This document shows positions 16,008-24,896 of a stretch of DNA of 64,000 nt, piece by piece. How positions within the stretch are numbered: the stretch's first letter is position 1; the number at the start of each line of letters is the position of its first letter. The notes under the pieces are model-generated. The model did no database searches. It worked only from the letters and a program-made list of their open reading frames with translations, and had not been told where the DNA came from. The DNA comes from JBJGXI01 sp045635475 (GTDB lineage Bacteria > Bacillota > Bacilli > Bacillales > Amphibacillaceae): assembly GCF_045635475.1 (NCBI RefSeq), contig NZ_JBJGXI010000032.1, positions 1-64,000 on the forward strand, in the 5' to 3' direction. The translations under genes were made by a program, and so were the position numbers.

Positions 16008-17744
16008 ATGTTTGCTAGGCTAAAAAACTTCAAAAATTTAGATCTTATATTCAATAGTATTTCTGATATGGTATTTTTAATTGAAATAAGTGAAGATGGA
16101 TCCTTTCGTTACGTAACCGCTAATCAAGTAGCGATTAACTTACTACAATTTCCAATAGGTTTCGAAGGGAAAAGCATTGAGGAGATTATGCCTTCATTTT
16201 CAGCAGAGGTTATTACTGCAAGATATCAAGAAGCGATTGTCTCAAAAAAAGTAGTGATGTATGAAGAAAAAATAGAATTTCCAATAATGGACGAACTAGA
16301 TAAGACGAGGAACGGATGGGTTGAATCCAAAGTAACACCAGTGCTTAGTGATGACGGTGAAGTGGAGTATTTAATCACGGTTACAAGAGAAATAACAGAA
16401 AGAAAAAACTACGAGAAAGAGCTTAACCAGTTAAAGGAGCAATTTGAACTTATTTACAACCATGCAGCAGATCCTGTATTTACTTTTGATGAAACGGGAA
16501 AGTACATAACTGTTAATCCTAGTTATACAAAATTGTTTGGTTGGACAAAAGAAGAGTTATTGAATGATCCAGCAATCAGTATTCTACCAACTAACAATAA
16601 GCAAGAATTTGAAGCTATCCTTGAACGGTTGAAACAAGGGGAAGTGATTGAAAACCATTATGCGGAAAGAAAAACGAAGAATGGAAGTTTGATTCACATT
16701 TTATCATCTTATACACCAATTATGGAAGATGGGAAAATGAGTCATGGAATTGCGGTGTATAAAGATATTTCTAACATTGACCAATTAAGAAATAAGTTGC
16801 AAGAAAGTGAGCGTAAATATCGTATTATTGTTGAAAATTCCAATGATCTTATACGGATTATTAATAAGCTTGGACAAATTGAGTATGCTTCACCATCGCA
16901 TTTGCGGATTTTAGGCTTGGAATCAAAGTTTTTTATCGGAAAATCGATTCTCTCTTTTGTTCATCGTGAAGATATGGTAAAGGTCAATAACTATATAGAG
17001 AAATTGTTTGAGACAGGACGAGTAGCAGAAATCGAATATCGACGTCTTAATAAGAACGGAGAAATAATTTGGGTGCATTCTAAAGGTGCAGCCGTTTTGA
17101 ATGGCTTAGGTGAAGTCGAACAACTTGTTTTGATTTCTAGAGTAATTTCTGATTTAAAGGAAAGAGAAACAGAATTACGAACAATGGCATTATATGATGA
17201 ACTAACAAGTCTTGCTAACCGTACCTTATTCAATGAGAATTTAGATGTGGCGTTAAATCGGACAAAGCGAAGTGGTAAAATGACCGCGCTTCTAATATTA
17301 GACTGTGATAATTTTAAAAAGATTAATGATTCCTATGGTCATGACGTCGGAGATGAAGTAATTAAAGAATTTGCAAATAGAATACAAACAAGTGTTGGGA
17401 CACTTGGAACTGTATCACGAATGGGTGGCGATGAATTTCAAGTGGTATTGCCGGAACTAAGAGAGACAAATGAAGCAATCGCGGTCTGCCAATCAATTAT
17501 AAGTAAGATGAAAGAACCGATGGAAACCGGACTTAAAAAAATCACAGTCTCTGCAAGCATTGGTGTGTCTTACTATAAAGGTGTAGGGAAGACAAAAGAA
17601 GAACTTGTAAAAGAAGCAGATGTAGCGCTATACCAATCAAAGGATCAAGGGAAAAGTACATATTCGGAATATAGGGAGACCGAAAACAAATGGAAGAAAA
17701 ACAAGCTCTTCAGTCGATTTTTTGATAAAGAGAGAAAAAGTTGA
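16008..17744 (+). CDS. PAS-PAS-PAS-GGDEF diguanylate cyclase
   Basis: 578 residues, no membrane segment. Three PAS domains (about 10-130, 140-260 and 270-390; the PAC ends VTREITERK, VYKDISNI and ISRVISDL are visible) precede a GGDEF domain starting at ALYDELTSLANRTLF. The active site is intact (RMGGDEFQVV), so it should make cyclic di-GMP from GTP in response to a cytoplasmic signal. No RxxD inhibitory site is obvious just before GGDEF. The C-terminus is lysine-rich. It is monocistronic, with AAGGAG before the ATG and a strong terminator after. A possible c-di-GMP receptor (YkuI-like) lies at 45.9 kb. Confidence 0.9.
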   Translation: MFARLKNFKNLDLIFNSISDMVFLIEISEDGSFRYVTANQVAINLLQFPIGFEGKSIEEIMPSFSAEVITARYQEAIVSKKVVMYEEKIEFPIMDELDKTRNGWVESKVTPVLSDDGEVEYLITVTREITERKNYEKELNQLKEQFELIYNHAADPVFTFDETGKYITVNPSYTKLFGWTKEELLNDPAISILPTNNKQEFEAILERLKQGEVIENHYAERKTKNGSLIHILSSYTPIMEDGKMSHGIAVYKDISNIDQLRNKLQESERKYRIIVENSNDLIRIINKLGQIEYASPSHLRILGLESKFFIGKSILSFVHREDMVKVNNYIEKLFETGRVAEIEYRRLNKNGEIIWVHSKGAAVLNGLGEVEQLVLISRVISDLKERETELRTMALYDELTSLANRTLFNENLDVALNRTKRSGKMTALLILDCDNFKKINDSYGHDVGDEVIKEFANRIQTSVGTLGTVSRMGGDEFQVVLPELRETNEAIAVCQSIISKMKEPMETGLKKITVSASIGVSYYKGVGKTKEELVKEADVALYQSKDQGKSTYSEYRETENKWKKNKLFSRFFDKERKS

Positions 17745-17751
17745 AGATATT

Positions 17752-17791
17752 AAAAGGAAGCTTCCGCTGGTGAGTGGGAGCTTCCTTTTTT
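17752..17791 (+). terminator. Terminator after the GGDEF gene
   Basis: AAAAGGAAGCTTCC pairs with GGGAGCTTCCTTTTTT. Confidence 0.85.
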
Positions 17792-17805
17792 ATAAAATTC
17801 GTGCA

Positions 17806-18001
17806 TGCGTCTAGCTCCGAGCGCCAGAAACTAGGCGACTTCACAAATCGTCCTAGGATAAGTTATCATGTATTCAGGTTTTAACGAAGGTCGACTAAAA
17901 GTGGACTTGTTCTCCAACTTCAACATACCCCTTATGCAGGGGCATGATTCCTTTATCTCAGTCGATTCGCTCCGTTTCTAGGGCGGCGTTCTGCGTTTTT
18001 C
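17806..18001 (+). repeat. Dispersed repeat family A, copy 2
   Basis: Same family and orientation as 7911-8145. It shares GAGCGCCAGAAACTAGGCGA, AAGGTCGACTAAAAG, the CATACCCC...GGGGCATGATTCC block and the closing GGCGGCGTTCTGCG. It abuts the 3' end of the TetR gene without a gap, as if it had become that gene's terminator region. Confidence 0.85.
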
Positions 18002-18859
18002 CTATAGAAGCTTCCAGGTCATTTGTACAATTGGTCTAACTTCTTGTTCAAGTTCTGTCTGATGAAATGATTTCTCTAATGACAGAAGTACTCCTTCTAA
18101 TAAGAAGGTTCGTGGATGATTGGCTTGTAATTCAGTAATTAGAAAATCAATCAACTCGTGTTGTTTATCCTTTGCATTGACTTTACTACGTAGCTTGTCT
18201 AGCCGGGCTATAATTATCGTAAGATCGGGAATAACATCTTGATCGCTAGTTCCAAGCCAATTCTCTGGTAAAAATGCTTCTTTATCTTGTAATTGCTTGT
18301 CTACCATAGATTTTACCCGTTCAAGAGAAAATCTAATAATTTTCTCTGTGGCTATTTCATCGGTAGTTCCTAACTTCCACACATGCATCATATGATGGAT
18401 GATTCCCATAAGCATAACGGCATGGTCTAATGCTATAGATGTTGCTTTTTTAGGATATATTGCAGTTAACCTCTTCGTAACCCATCGCAGCTCAGTACGG
18501 TGCTGTCTTTCCATAAATGCTTTCAATTCCGCATCATCATATAAAGAAACGGACTCAAAAAGGGCCAATAGGTGGTGTTGACGATTCATATTCATCCTTA
18601 CGGCCATTTGTTCGATAAAGACGCTTTGATTACTGTCCTCTTTGCCAACAGCAAGTTCTCTGCGCTTTTGGTCTACCTTTTCAGCTATAGACTCCAAAAT
18701 TGCACGCAAGCATTCATTCTTTGAATTGAAGTAGTTATAAAATGTTCCTTTGGCGATCCCCGCTTTATCTAAAATGTCCTGAATTGAAGTTAATGCGAAT
18801 CCTTTTTCAATAAATAGTTGGTGTGCAGCATCGACTATTTGTGTTCTTTTTGCACTCAA
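18002..18859 (-). CDS. TetR/AcrR transcriptional repressor
   Basis: 285 residues, longer than the usual 190-210 because of an extended C-terminal ligand domain. The N-terminal helix-turn-helix is clear: RTQIVDAAHQLFIEKGFALT, SIQDILDKAGIAKGTFYNYF. It is divergent from the DHA2 drug-efflux gene (166 bases between starts) and most likely represses it and itself, releasing DNA on binding a drug. Translation starts at TTG with AAAGGGTGA upstream. The AT-rich gap contains GGTCTA, like a half-site of LmrA-type operators, but I see no full dyad. Confidence 0.85.
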   Translation of the reverse strand: MSAKRTQIVDAAHQLFIEKGFALTSIQDILDKAGIAKGTFYNYFNSKNECLRAILESIAEKVDQKRRELAVGKEDSNQSVFIEQMAVRMNMNRQHHLLALFESVSLYDDAELKAFMERQHRTELRWVTKRLTAIYPKKATSIALDHAVMLMGIIHHMMHVWKLGTTDEIATEKIIRFSLERVKSMVDKQLQDKEAFLPENWLGTSDQDVIPDLTIIIARLDKLRSKVNAKDKQHELIDFLITELQANHPRTFLLEGVLLSLEKSFHQTELEQEVRPIVQMTWKLL

Positions 18860-19025
18860 GTAATCACCCTTTATAATAACGGTCTACTATTATTATAGTT
18901 TATAAAGTCTTATATATCAATGTTTATAAAGGATGTAAAAAAATGTGGTTGCATTTTTTAGACTATCGGTATAAACTATTCAAGTATTATAATTCATTAT
19001 ATATGGAAAGTAGGAATGATCCTTA

Positions 19026-20567
19026 ATGTCAGATATTAATTCTAATCAAAATAAATCGATGGTAGGCATGATTGCTATTTTATTTGTTGGTGCATTTGTG
19101 GCTATCTTAAATGAAACATTATTAAATATTGCACTTCCTTCTATTATGAACGAATTTGAGGTTAGCCCGACTGCTGTGCAATGGTTATCAACAGGATATA
19201 TGTTGATTAATGGAATTTTAATTCCAGCGAGTGCATTTTTTATTCAACGTTTCTCGGATAAGAAGTTGTTCATCGTAGCTATGTCATTATTTACGTTAGG
19301 AACGTTCCTAGCTAGTATAGCTCCTGTTTTTGGTGTACTACTAACTGCGCGTATGATTCAGGCATCAGGATCTGCGATTATGATGCCACTACTTATGAAC
19401 GTGATGCTAACCGCGTTTCCTGTTGAAAAAAGAGGGGCGGCAATGGGGATGTTTGGTCTAGTTATGATCACAGCTCCAGCGATTGGGCCAACACTTTCTG
19501 GTTGGATTATTGAACATTACAGCTGGAGAATGTTATTTGATATCGTGCTTCCGATTGCCGTACTAACCTTGGTTTTTGCTATCTTTAAATTAAAGAATGT
19601 GACACCTCAACGTGCAATCAAGTTAGATATTGTTTCATTAATTTTATCTAGTATTGGTTTTGGTGGCTTGCTTTATGGATTTAGTTCTGCAGGTGAAAAA
19701 GGATGGGATCATCCGCTCGTGTATGGGACGATTATTGTTGGAGCACTAGCGTTGGTTACCTTTATTCTACGTCAGTTAAGAATGGATGACCCATTGCTTG
19801 AATTCCGCATTTTTAAATATCCGATGTTCGCTTTATCTTCAGCAATTTCGATGGTTATTGCTGTAGCTATGTTTTCAGGAATGATTTTAATGCCAATCTA
19901 TGTTCAAACGATTCGAGGAATTTCTCCTATGGAATCAGGTTTATTAATGCTTCCGGGTGCAATAGCAATGGGGATTATGTCTCCGATTACAGGTAAGCTA
20001 TTTGATAAGTACGGGGCAAGAGCACTGGCTGGTATTGGGTTAAGTATTACTGTAGTGACGTCTTTTTACTTTAGTAAAATAAGTATGGATACGGCTTATT
20101 CAACGCTTGTAATGTTATATACATTCCGTATGTTTGGGATGTCGATGGTAATGATGCCGGTTATGACGAATGGTTTAAATCAACTGCCAGCTAAGAATAA
20201 TCCTCACGGAACAGCAATGAATAATACGTTGCAGCAGGTGTCTGGTGCGATTGGTTCTGCGTTGTTAATTACCGTGATGAATAATCGTGCCGAATCAAAA
20301 ATCACGCAGTTAACTGCAGATGCTGCGGCGTCAGTAGAACCAGGTGCGGCGCAACCTACTGCGGAGGTTGCAGCGCAAATGCAACAACAAATTGTCAATC
20401 AAGCCATGTTGAATGGTATTAACTTTACCTTCTTTATCTCAACATTAATTGCAATTGTTGCATTAATTTTGGCACTGTTTATGAAGCGGGTAACTCCATA
20501 CCGTGAAGAAAAAACTGATGAGAAAGATATTGTTGCTGGGTCTTTTGATCCGGTGGCAGAGTCTTAA
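19026..20567 (+). CDS. DHA2-family (14-TM) multidrug efflux MFS transporter
   Basis: 513 residues with about 14 membrane segments. Motif A-like and motif C patterns of drug:H+ antiporters are visible (LNIALPSIMNEF, WLSTGYMLINGILIP, GPTLSGWIIEHYSWRMLFDI). It resembles Bacillus LmrB/YcnB and Listeria Lde-type exporters. The last cytoplasmic part is alanine/glutamine-rich (TADAAASVEPGAAQPTAEVA). The divergent TetR gene is its likely regulator. Substrates are probably several hydrophobic drugs but cannot be named from sequence. Confidence 0.88.
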   Translation: MSDINSNQNKSMVGMIAILFVGAFVAILNETLLNIALPSIMNEFEVSPTAVQWLSTGYMLINGILIPASAFFIQRFSDKKLFIVAMSLFTLGTFLASIAPVFGVLLTARMIQASGSAIMMPLLMNVMLTAFPVEKRGAAMGMFGLVMITAPAIGPTLSGWIIEHYSWRMLFDIVLPIAVLTLVFAIFKLKNVTPQRAIKLDIVSLILSSIGFGGLLYGFSSAGEKGWDHPLVYGTIIVGALALVTFILRQLRMDDPLLEFRIFKYPMFALSSAISMVIAVAMFSGMILMPIYVQTIRGISPMESGLLMLPGAIAMGIMSPITGKLFDKYGARALAGIGLSITVVTSFYFSKISMDTAYSTLVMLYTFRMFGMSMVMMPVMTNGLNQLPAKNNPHGTAMNNTLQQVSGAIGSALLITVMNNRAESKITQLTADAAASVEPGAAQPTAEVAAQMQQQIVNQAMLNGINFTFFISTLIAIVALILALFMKRVTPYREEKTDEKDIVAGSFDPVAES

Positions 20568-20577
20568 AATAGACAGT

Positions 20578-20608
20578 GAAAAAAGGATCCTTAGCGGGAT
20601 CCTTTTGT
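20578..20608. terminator. Bidirectional terminator between efflux gene and yuiD
   Basis: AAAAAAGGATCC and GGGATCCTTTT form the stem. The element overlaps the last codons of the convergent yuiD gene. Confidence 0.8.
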
Positions 20609-21067
20609 TTTTCTTTCAGTTAAATAACTTATTGTTCCGATAGCAATACCTAATGCTGCACCGCCAGCCACTTCAATCGGTAAGTGACCAAGCATTTCCT
20701 TTAATTCTTTTTCTCGCTTCTTGTGGTTAATGCCTGGATGATCAACCGCCAGTTTTTCTAATTGTTCATCCATGTCGTTAACAGCTATCGCTATTTCTCC
20801 TGTCTGCCAGCGGATTCCCATAGCATCATACATAACTATAAGACCGAAAATACTGCTAATCCCGAATTCAATGGAAGGTAGCCCCTTTTTTAAGGCTACA
20901 TAAGTAGTTAGAGATGTGACACCTGAAGAATGAGAACTTGGCATATCTCCACTTCCAATAACCTTTCTCCAATCCCATATGCCTGTCTCTATGTAGTTTA
21001 ATGGAATTTTTAAAAATTGTGCCGATCCGATTCCTAATAATGCAGTTAACATTGCACGATTTAACAT
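20591..21067 (-). CDS. yuiD: YuiD-like divergent PAP2 membrane protein
   Basis: 158 residues, three to four hydrophobic segments. The signature GDMPSSHSSGVTSLTTY (phosphatase/vanadium-haloperoxidase-like) and MYDAMGIRWQTGEIA are diagnostic of the DUF212/YuiD family, and the length matches. The family is annotated as acid phosphatase-related, but the activity of YuiD is unproven. The start follows GAGGTGAG. It is monocistronic and convergent with the efflux gene. Confidence 0.85.
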   Translation of the reverse strand: MLNRAMLTALLGIGSAQFLKIPLNYIETGIWDWRKVIGSGDMPSSHSSGVTSLTTYVALKKGLPSIEFGISSIFGLIVMYDAMGIRWQTGEIAIAVNDMDEQLEKLAVDHPGINHKKREKELKEMLGHLPIEVAGGAALGIAIGTISYLTERKTKGSR

Positions 21068-21200
21068 CGACTCACCTCTAGATATAAGATGAGAAACAAA
21101 TCAATATTTTATTCATATTCCTAATCTGTTTTATGCTAAAATAAAGCAAGCATGGCTAAGAGATCTACATTAATTCGTCAAAGAAGGGAAAGTCATTTAC

Positions 21201-22139
21201 ATGTTGGAGCGTATACAACAAGCAATTACACAATTAGAAAAAGTTATTATCGGTCAAAGAACTGTTGTTGAAAAACTTTTTATCGCTATGTTAGCTGATG
21301 GTCATGTGTTATTAGAAAGTGTACCTGGATCTGGAAAAACCAAGCTGGCAAAAAGTTTAAGTAAAGTGATAGAAGGACAGTTTGGCAGAATTCAGTTTAC
21401 TCCTGATGTATTACCGAGTGATGTAACAGGAATCAAATATTTTAATCCCAAAACGCAAAACTTTGAAATGCAAACTGGACCAATTATGACGAATATACTG
21501 CTGGCGGATGAAATTAATCGTGCTACACCGAAAACGCAGTCGAGTTTATTGGAGGCGATGGGTGAAGGGCAAGCGACTGTTGATGGGACGACTTTAGCTT
21601 TACCACAACCGTTTTTTGTTATTGCAACACAAAATCCATTAGAGGGTAGTCAAGGTACGTTCCCATTACCTGAAGCGCAGCTTGATCGCTTTTTGTTTAA
21701 AATAGAAATGACATATCCAAGTCTGCAAGAGGAAAAACAAATTTTATATGCAAATATGGACCATGATCCTATGAAGGTACTTACACCTGCTCTTATGTTG
21801 GAAGATATCAAAACAATTAAAGATTATATTAAAAAAATAACCGTTACAGAAATAGTTGCTGATTACATTTTACGTCTAGTAAGAGCAACGCGTAATCATC
21901 CAGAAATAGAAGTTGGTATTAGTACTCGAGGTGCTTTAGCATTAATGAGGGCAAGCCAAGCGAATGCTTGGCTACGTGGTAGAAACTATGTGCAACCAGA
22001 GGATGTAAAAAATCTTGTCCCTGCTGTATTTTCTCATCGAATAGTTTTACAAATGGAAGCTTCTTTTAAGAAAACATCCAATCAAATCGTTGAGGATATT
22101 ATTGCAAGTGAAGATGTACCCGTCGAGATTGAGGCATAA
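21201..22139 (+). CDS. yeaC: MoxR-family AAA+ ATPase
   Basis: 312 residues. Walker A is ESVPGSGKTKLA (about residue 38), Walker B is ILLADEINRATPKTQSSLLEAM, with sensor 1 VIATQNP and arginine finger/sensor 2 ISTRGALALMRASQA. It is first of a three-gene operon with a DUF58 protein and a membrane protein, the same order as B. subtilis yeaC-yeaD-yebA. MoxR proteins act as chaperone-like ATPases that help assemble or activate vWA/DUF58 partners. The specific client is unknown. Confidence 0.9.
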   Translation: MLERIQQAITQLEKVIIGQRTVVEKLFIAMLADGHVLLESVPGSGKTKLAKSLSKVIEGQFGRIQFTPDVLPSDVTGIKYFNPKTQNFEMQTGPIMTNILLADEINRATPKTQSSLLEAMGEGQATVDGTTLALPQPFFVIATQNPLEGSQGTFPLPEAQLDRFLFKIEMTYPSLQEEKQILYANMDHDPMKVLTPALMLEDIKTIKDYIKKITVTEIVADYILRLVRATRNHPEIEVGISTRGALALMRASQANAWLRGRNYVQPEDVKNLVPAVFSHRIVLQMEASFKKTSNQIVEDIIASEDVPVEIEA

Positions 22140-22142
22140 CCG

Positions 22143-23333
22143 ATGATCCATTTACTTAAACAAGGGTATGGGAAACTGTACAGACGATTTAACACCTTGC
22201 TCGCAATTTCAATGGTTGTCCTTTTTACTGCGGTCCTCTTCCATCAACGAATGTTATTTATTGCTGTGGGTATCCTCATGGCTTATAGTTTAATCGGATT
22301 TTTATTCGAGAGATTCACTGGTAACAGTGTCTTTCTTGACAATGAAAAGCGAGCAGTTGTGCTGTTTCCAGGAGAACAAGAAAAGTTTTCTATCTTTTTA
22401 ACGAACAAGACCAAACTTGGAAGGTTAGATGGTCATTTAACCTTTACAACAGATGAGAACATTATCGTAGAAAATGCTATTTCAAATGATGGTAACGTAA
22501 AGAGAAATCATACAATATATAGCCCGCTACCAAATCGGAGTAAAGTAGAACTTGAGCTTTCCGTTCAAGCAGATAGGCGTGGTGTCTCGCGTATTTCTGA
22601 CGTAACATATCGATATTCAAATCCATTTAGTTTTGAAAAGATAGCATTACGGGCAATCGGTGTTTTACAATTAGAAGTTATTGTATATCCTGAGAAAAAA
22701 CAAGTATTTGGCTTAAACGAAATTATGACAAATAGAATAGGTACTAGCAATTCTCCTTTTTCTTTACATCAAGATCAGTTGGAGCAGATAGGCACTCGGG
22801 ACTATTTCCATTCTGATTCCATGCAACATATTCATTGGAAAGCGAGTGCAAAAAAACAACAGCTTCAAACAAAGCTTTTTGAGAAAAAAATGGACATGAG
22901 TTGGACGATTTTAGTAAACCTAGGTACTTATAGTCGCCTTGGGAATATGTATTTGCATGAAAATATGGAAGACTACCTTGCTGCAGTAGCCTATTTATGT
23001 GAACAGGCTATTCGAGCAGAGTATGCTGTCGCCCTTCATATAAATTTGGGTACAATTGGTGTCCCGTCATTACGGCTGGATCATGGTACTGGTAAGCTAC
23101 ACCTTAAACGGATATTTGAAATGTTAGCAAGGATAAATCATACTTATCCTTTAATTCCAGTGTCTAGAATGATCAGACATGTAGACCGTGATATCCTTAA
23201 ACATCGTGCGATTGTTTTTGTTGGAGAAATGGATGATGTAACAAAGCAATATGTCGCCAGGTGGAAAAGAAGAGGGGTAAAAGTGTATCGCCTTCACGAA
23301 CTAGAAGATCAATATAGGATTATCCAGGAATAG
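22143..23333 (+). CDS. yeaD: DUF58 membrane protein (MoxR partner)
   Basis: 396 residues. Two membrane helices at residues 15-60 are followed by an extracytoplasmic beta-domain, then a DUF58 (degenerate vWA-like) domain with the hallmark GTRDYFHSDSMQHIHWKASAKK around 217-238. It begins 3 bases after the MoxR stop, so the two are translationally coupled. It probably forms a membrane complex whose activity depends on the MoxR ATPase. Confidence 0.88.
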   Translation: MIHLLKQGYGKLYRRFNTLLAISMVVLFTAVLFHQRMLFIAVGILMAYSLIGFLFERFTGNSVFLDNEKRAVVLFPGEQEKFSIFLTNKTKLGRLDGHLTFTTDENIIVENAISNDGNVKRNHTIYSPLPNRSKVELELSVQADRRGVSRISDVTYRYSNPFSFEKIALRAIGVLQLEVIVYPEKKQVFGLNEIMTNRIGTSNSPFSLHQDQLEQIGTRDYFHSDSMQHIHWKASAKKQQLQTKLFEKKMDMSWTILVNLGTYSRLGNMYLHENMEDYLAAVAYLCEQAIRAEYAVALHINLGTIGVPSLRLDHGTGKLHLKRIFEMLARINHTYPLIPVSRMIRHVDRDILKHRAIVFVGEMDDVTKQYVARWKRRGVKVYRLHELEDQYRIIQE

Positions 23334-23343
23334 GGTGAAGCAA

Positions 23344-24543
23344 ATGAATCATACATACACATCGATTAAAATAACACAGTGGCTTAGTGAGATGATATTA
23401 TTTTATTTTTTGCTTTTACCAATTTTCATATTTGCGTCCTCACCGATTCCTTTTGCAAGTTATCTTATGTTAATGATCGTAAGTATTAGTGTTTATACAA
23501 TAATCGGATCTCGAACAAAAACGTATCTGCCAATTAGTATTGTTTCAGTAATTATAGGTATCGCTGCGTTTACTATTCTTGATTATCCATGGATTATTAG
23601 TGGTTTAATCATGTTGTTCTTTGGGTGGAGGTTTATTTCACATGAAAGAGAAGCAGATCAACAGCATCTGTTTCTTATATTAGTCGTCACATTACTGTTA
23701 ATGATGGGGGCTGTTTTCGCATCGCCATCGTTCACTTTTTTCTTTATGGGTATTTTGCAGTTCGTTTTGTTAATTGGCTTCTCTATTATTCAGTCACAAT
23801 GGCACAATGGTAAGAATTTAAATAAAAAGGGAGTCTTACAACAGTTAGCTTTGTTTGGTTCTATAAGTGCAGTGATTGTTCTAGCATTTTGGGCGGTGTA
23901 TCCGGTTCTACAGTTTATTTATCAAATTGTAGGAATCGTACTAGCTAGAATTGGTGGAATAGGAATTGGAGTACTAGATCGTTTCGTAGACTTAGAAATA
24001 AAAGAAGAAACTGGGCAAAATAAATCTAACTTACTTGAAATAGGTAAACAAGCTGAAAAAATGAATATGGCAGATGATCCAGAAGTATATCAGGATGGAA
24101 ATGCAGTTGAATTAATGCTTATTATTCTTATTTTATTGGCAACTATCGCTTTAATTTTTGTTGGAATTAAACTTGCAAGAACATTGGTCGAGAAAGAAAC
24201 GATTAGCAAACTAACTGTTAGCTCACATGTGTCGAATTTCGATGAACAACAATCACATATAGCTAAGTCAACTTATCGCACTGCTAAACCTAACAATAGG
24301 ATTAGACGGGAATTCTATATGTTTGAGCTATTCTGCCACAAAAAAGGCTATGGAAGAAAAAGAGGCGAAACAATCGAAGAATGGTTTGCGAGAATCGAGT
24401 TACCTATCGACAAAATAAAAGCCTATTTTCTTGTTCGTTATAAAAATCAGATAATATCAGATGATGAAATAAAAAAATTCAACTATAATATCCGTGGATT
24501 GAGGAGTACACTACAGGACCGGCAAAAACACCGTGTTAACTAA
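23344..24543 (+). CDS. Membrane protein with DUF4129 tail, no transglutaminase core
   Basis: About 399 residues. Six or seven hydrophobic segments lie in the first 210 residues, another at about 255-275, then a cytoplasmic C-terminal domain with RREFYMFELFCHKKGYGRKRGETIEEWFARI, the DUF4129 pattern. In B. subtilis the third gene of this operon (yebA, about 730 residues) has a transglutaminase-like domain between these parts. Here no Cys-His-Asp transglutaminase motif is visible and the protein is about half that length, so the catalytic domain is missing. GTG 23335 is an alternative start. Confidence 0.7.
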   Translation: MNHTYTSIKITQWLSEMILFYFLLLPIFIFASSPIPFASYLMLMIVSISVYTIIGSRTKTYLPISIVSVIIGIAAFTILDYPWIISGLIMLFFGWRFISHEREADQQHLFLILVVTLLLMMGAVFASPSFTFFFMGILQFVLLIGFSIIQSQWHNGKNLNKKGVLQQLALFGSISAVIVLAFWAVYPVLQFIYQIVGIVLARIGGIGIGVLDRFVDLEIKEETGQNKSNLLEIGKQAEKMNMADDPEVYQDGNAVELMLIILILLATIALIFVGIKLARTLVEKETISKLTVSSHVSNFDEQQSHIAKSTYRTAKPNNRIRREFYMFELFCHKKGYGRKRGETIEEWFARIELPIDKIKAYFLVRYKNQIISDDEIKKFNYNIRGLRSTLQDRQKHRVN

Positions 24544-24614
24544 TATTGTCTGACCTTATTTGTACTGGTTCGGTTGGGTGTAAAATATAATTCTGATTTT
24601 CAATGGTAATAAGG

Positions 24615-24643
24615 TTGTGAATTTTTTAAAAAATTGGTAAGAT
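24615..24643 (+). promoter_or_regulatory. Putative promoter for serC leader
   Basis: TTGTGA (24615-24620), 17-base spacer, TAAGAT (24638-24643). It would start the RNA just before the riboswitch at about 24650. Confidence 0.4.
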
Positions 24644-24659
24644 TACGACAAAGCTATAA

Positions 24660-24732
24660 AGGCTATATGTGACTGGCGAATGCGGATAACCGCAAGGGAG
24701 CATATAGTATCGATCGCCGTTCGCCTGGGCAA
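24660..24732 (+). ncRNA. ZTP (pfl) riboswitch upstream of serC
   Basis: The conserved parts of the pfl aptamer are in order: GACTGGCGA (24671-24679), a TGCGG/CCGCA hairpin, GGGAGC (24696-24701), then the 3' block TCGCCTGGGCA (24721-24731). CTATATG pairs with CATATAG to close helix P1, and CTGGCG can form the pseudoknot with CGCC. ZTP/ZMP accumulates when 10-formyl-tetrahydrofolate is short. The class is known upstream of purine and one-carbon genes, and SerC feeds serine into one-carbon units, so the gene fits. A terminator hairpin follows directly. Confidence 0.88.
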
Positions 24733-24763
24733 AGGTAAGGAGTAGATTTCCTTGCCTTTTTCT
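24731..24763 (+). terminator. Terminator controlled by the ZTP riboswitch
   Basis: AAGGTAAGGA and TTCCTTGCC pair (one G-U) and are followed by TTTTT. The ascending arm overlaps the end of the aptamer's 3' block, the usual arrangement for transcription control in which ligand binding prevents termination. Confidence 0.75.
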
Positions 24764-24896
24764 ATCTGAGTCAATTCCAATATTACTTTCATAGCTATTT
24801 GCCATCCATGTGTAGTGAGTTAATCTGACTCTATGTAAATGGCTTAAAATTAGTAACATAAATTGACTAATCTAGTATAAATGGGAGTTGTTTACA

